Shown here: one piece after another, positions 63,074-64,000 of the stretch
Layout of the letters: each line of letters starts with the position of its first letter
Position numbering within the stretch: position 1 is the first letter of the stretch
From: CAYNWT01 sp964485095
GTDB taxonomy: Bacteria > Planctomycetota > Planctomycetia > Planctomycetales > Planctomycetaceae
Assembly (NCBI GenBank): GCA_964485095.1
Contig: CAZAIB010000005.1
Coordinates: forward strand, 1 to 64,000
Reading direction: 5' to 3'
Length of the DNA stretch: 64,000 bases
Translations under genes and position numbers: made by a program
Notes under the pieces: model-generated
The model's database searches: none
Told to the model about the DNA's origin: nothing
Seen by the model: the letters and a program-made list of their open reading frames with translations, nothing else

Positions 63074-63140
63074 GCAACGTGCTGGATGATCAGGGAATGG
63101 CCACAAAAAACACGAAGAAGCACGAAAAGTGAGGGGACGG
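63074..63140. repeat. Hairpin element, copy 4 (left arm only)
   Basis: The stretch GCAACGTGCTGGATGATCAG (also before copy 3, with one change) leads into ATGGCCACAAAAAACACG and the core start GTGAGGGG. No right arm follows before the dnaB 3' end, so the copy is truncated. Confidence 0.7.
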
Positions 63141-63170
63141 TTCAGCTCGCTGTGAGCTTAACGGCGACGT

Positions 63171-64000
63171 TTAGAACCCGCCGCTGCCGCCGTCTACCGG
63201 GAAGTGTGGGTCGGCGGCGCTGGTGTAGTTTTCGAATCGCATGAATTCTTTGCGCCAGGTCATGCGCACGATTCCGGTCGGGCCACTACGGTGCTTAGCG
63301 ATGACAACTTCGGCTTCGCCTGGGCGGTCTTCGGGGTCGTAGGCGTCGGGTCGGTGTAGGAACATGACCAGGTCTGCGTCCTGTTCGATGGCTCCACTTT
63401 CGCGGAGGTCGGCCAGTTTTGGTCGCTTGTCTTCTCGCAGTTCGACTCCACGGTTTAGCTGGGCTAGGGCGATCATGGGGACGTCGAGTTCCTTGCACAG
63501 GAACTTGAGTCGGCGGGTAATCTGCGCGATTTGCTGTTCGCGGGGGACGCCCTTGTCTTCGGGTTCGATTAGCTGCAGGTAGTCAATGATGATCAGTCCC
63601 AGCGGCGACTTGCGGTGTAGTCGCCTAGCCAGGGCACTCATTTGAGGCACGGTTTTGCCGGGTTGGTCGTCGATGAACATCGGAAGCGTGCTGAGGTCAG
63701 ATGACGCTGTCATCATGGCCTCGCGCTGTTGTGGCGAGAGATTTCCGGCTCGCAAGTCGTGACCGTTAATCTTGGCGGTGATGCACAGAAATCGTTCGGC
63801 CAGTTCTAAGCGTGACTGTTCCAGGCTGAATACCAGTACGCCTTTCTTTTCGACGCGGCAAACACCTTCGGCGATGTTACAGACCAGAGCCGTCTTACCC
63901 ATACTGGGACGAGCCGCAAGGATGATTAGTTCGGCTGGCTGAAAGCCGGTGGTAGTGTGGTCGAGGTCAGTGAAGCCGGTTTGGATTCCCGTGACTTCGC
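63171..64000 (-). CDS. dnaB: Replicative DNA helicase DnaB (C-terminal part; continues past the window)
   Basis: DnaB unwinds DNA at the replication fork. The visible part covers the RecA-like C-terminal domain: GIQTGFTDLDHTTTGF, Walker A ARPSMGKTAL, Walker B with LIIIDYLQLI, and KLADLRESGAIEQDADLVMF with FLHRPDAY. The frame has no stop up to the right edge, so the 5' half lies outside. The last residues (SAADPHFPVDGGSGGF) are an ordinary short tail. No intein is seen in the visible part. Confidence 0.93.
   Translation of the reverse strand, partial: EVTGIQTGFTDLDHTTTGFQPAELIILAARPSMGKTALVCNIAEGVCRVEKKGVLVFSLEQSRLELAERFLCITAKINGHDLRAGNLSPQQREAMMTASSDLSTLPMFIDDQPGKTVPQMSALARRLHRKSPLGLIIIDYLQLIEPEDKGVPREQQIAQITRRLKFLCKELDVPMIALAQLNRGVELREDKRPKLADLRESGAIEQDADLVMFLHRPDAYDPEDRPGEAEVVIAKHRSGPTGIVRMTWRKEFMRFENYTSAADPHFPVDGGSGGF

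Overview
The window looks like a chromosomal segment of a Planctomycetes bacterium (Planctomycetaceae-like). The inference rests on families typical of that phylum: a DUF1559 pseudopilin-like protein, DUF1571 and DUF1570 secreted proteins, a PEP-CTERM protein, a WD40-bearing Ser/Thr kinase beside an ECF sigma factor, Uma2, LamG and sialate-esterase-like secreted proteins, and GxxExxY. No sequence search was possible, so the genus is not named. Genes lie on both strands in short operons. I recognised no rRNA, tRNA, CRISPR array, prophage or complete insertion sequence.

Layout. 1-6 kb: secreted proteins, scpB, and a mtaB / STAS-domain / tmk operon. 6-13 kb: MscS channel, a YbjQ / YbjQ-TM / PrsW-like trio, VOC protein, gcvT, DUF1559 and DUF1570-like proteins. 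13-19 kb: ECF sigma with a large membrane anti-sigma-like partner, an SDR oxidoreductase, and an RsbW-like kinase. 19-28 kb: M3 oligopeptidase, then a signalling cluster of ECF sigma, a small Cys/Trp-repeat protein and a 1260-residue kinase with WD40 repeats. 28-42 kb: GNAT, SASA esterase, a copper-monooxygenase-like protein with haem-type and EF-hand motifs, YebC, HrpA, Uma2, LamG, PEP-CTERM, an esterase plus a decayed esterase fragment, and an EamA transporter overlapping a DUF2809 gene tail to tail. 42-47 kb: two long disordered secreted paralogues with C-terminal YHS-like repeats, each followed by a strong terminator. 47-56 kb: SppA, SpoU methyltransferase, ECF sigma, Lgt, PanC, M20 peptidase. 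55-64 kb: a two-gene operon with a probable selenoprotein, DUF2760 with two Hsp70-like genes, a cluster of hairpin repeats around a GxxExxY gene, and the 3' part of dnaB.

The most notable observation is a thioredoxin-like gene (54826-55824, minus strand) interrupted only by one in-frame TGA. That TGA sits at the first position of the active-site CxxC motif (giving UxxC), and a perfect 5-bp hairpin with a GGTC loop lies 35 nt downstream, as expected for a bacterial SECIS. Second is the GxxExxY (PD-(D/E)XK nuclease-like) gene set among copies of a ~100-bp hairpin element. One element copy was tandemly duplicated together with the 3' end of the neighbouring Hsp70 gene, which suggests an active or recently active cassette. 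Third is the uncharacterised Cys/Trp-repeat protein between an ECF sigma factor and a WD40 kinase.

All family names are assigned by eye from motifs. Starts were chosen from Shine-Dalgarno sequences, signal peptides and gene overlaps.
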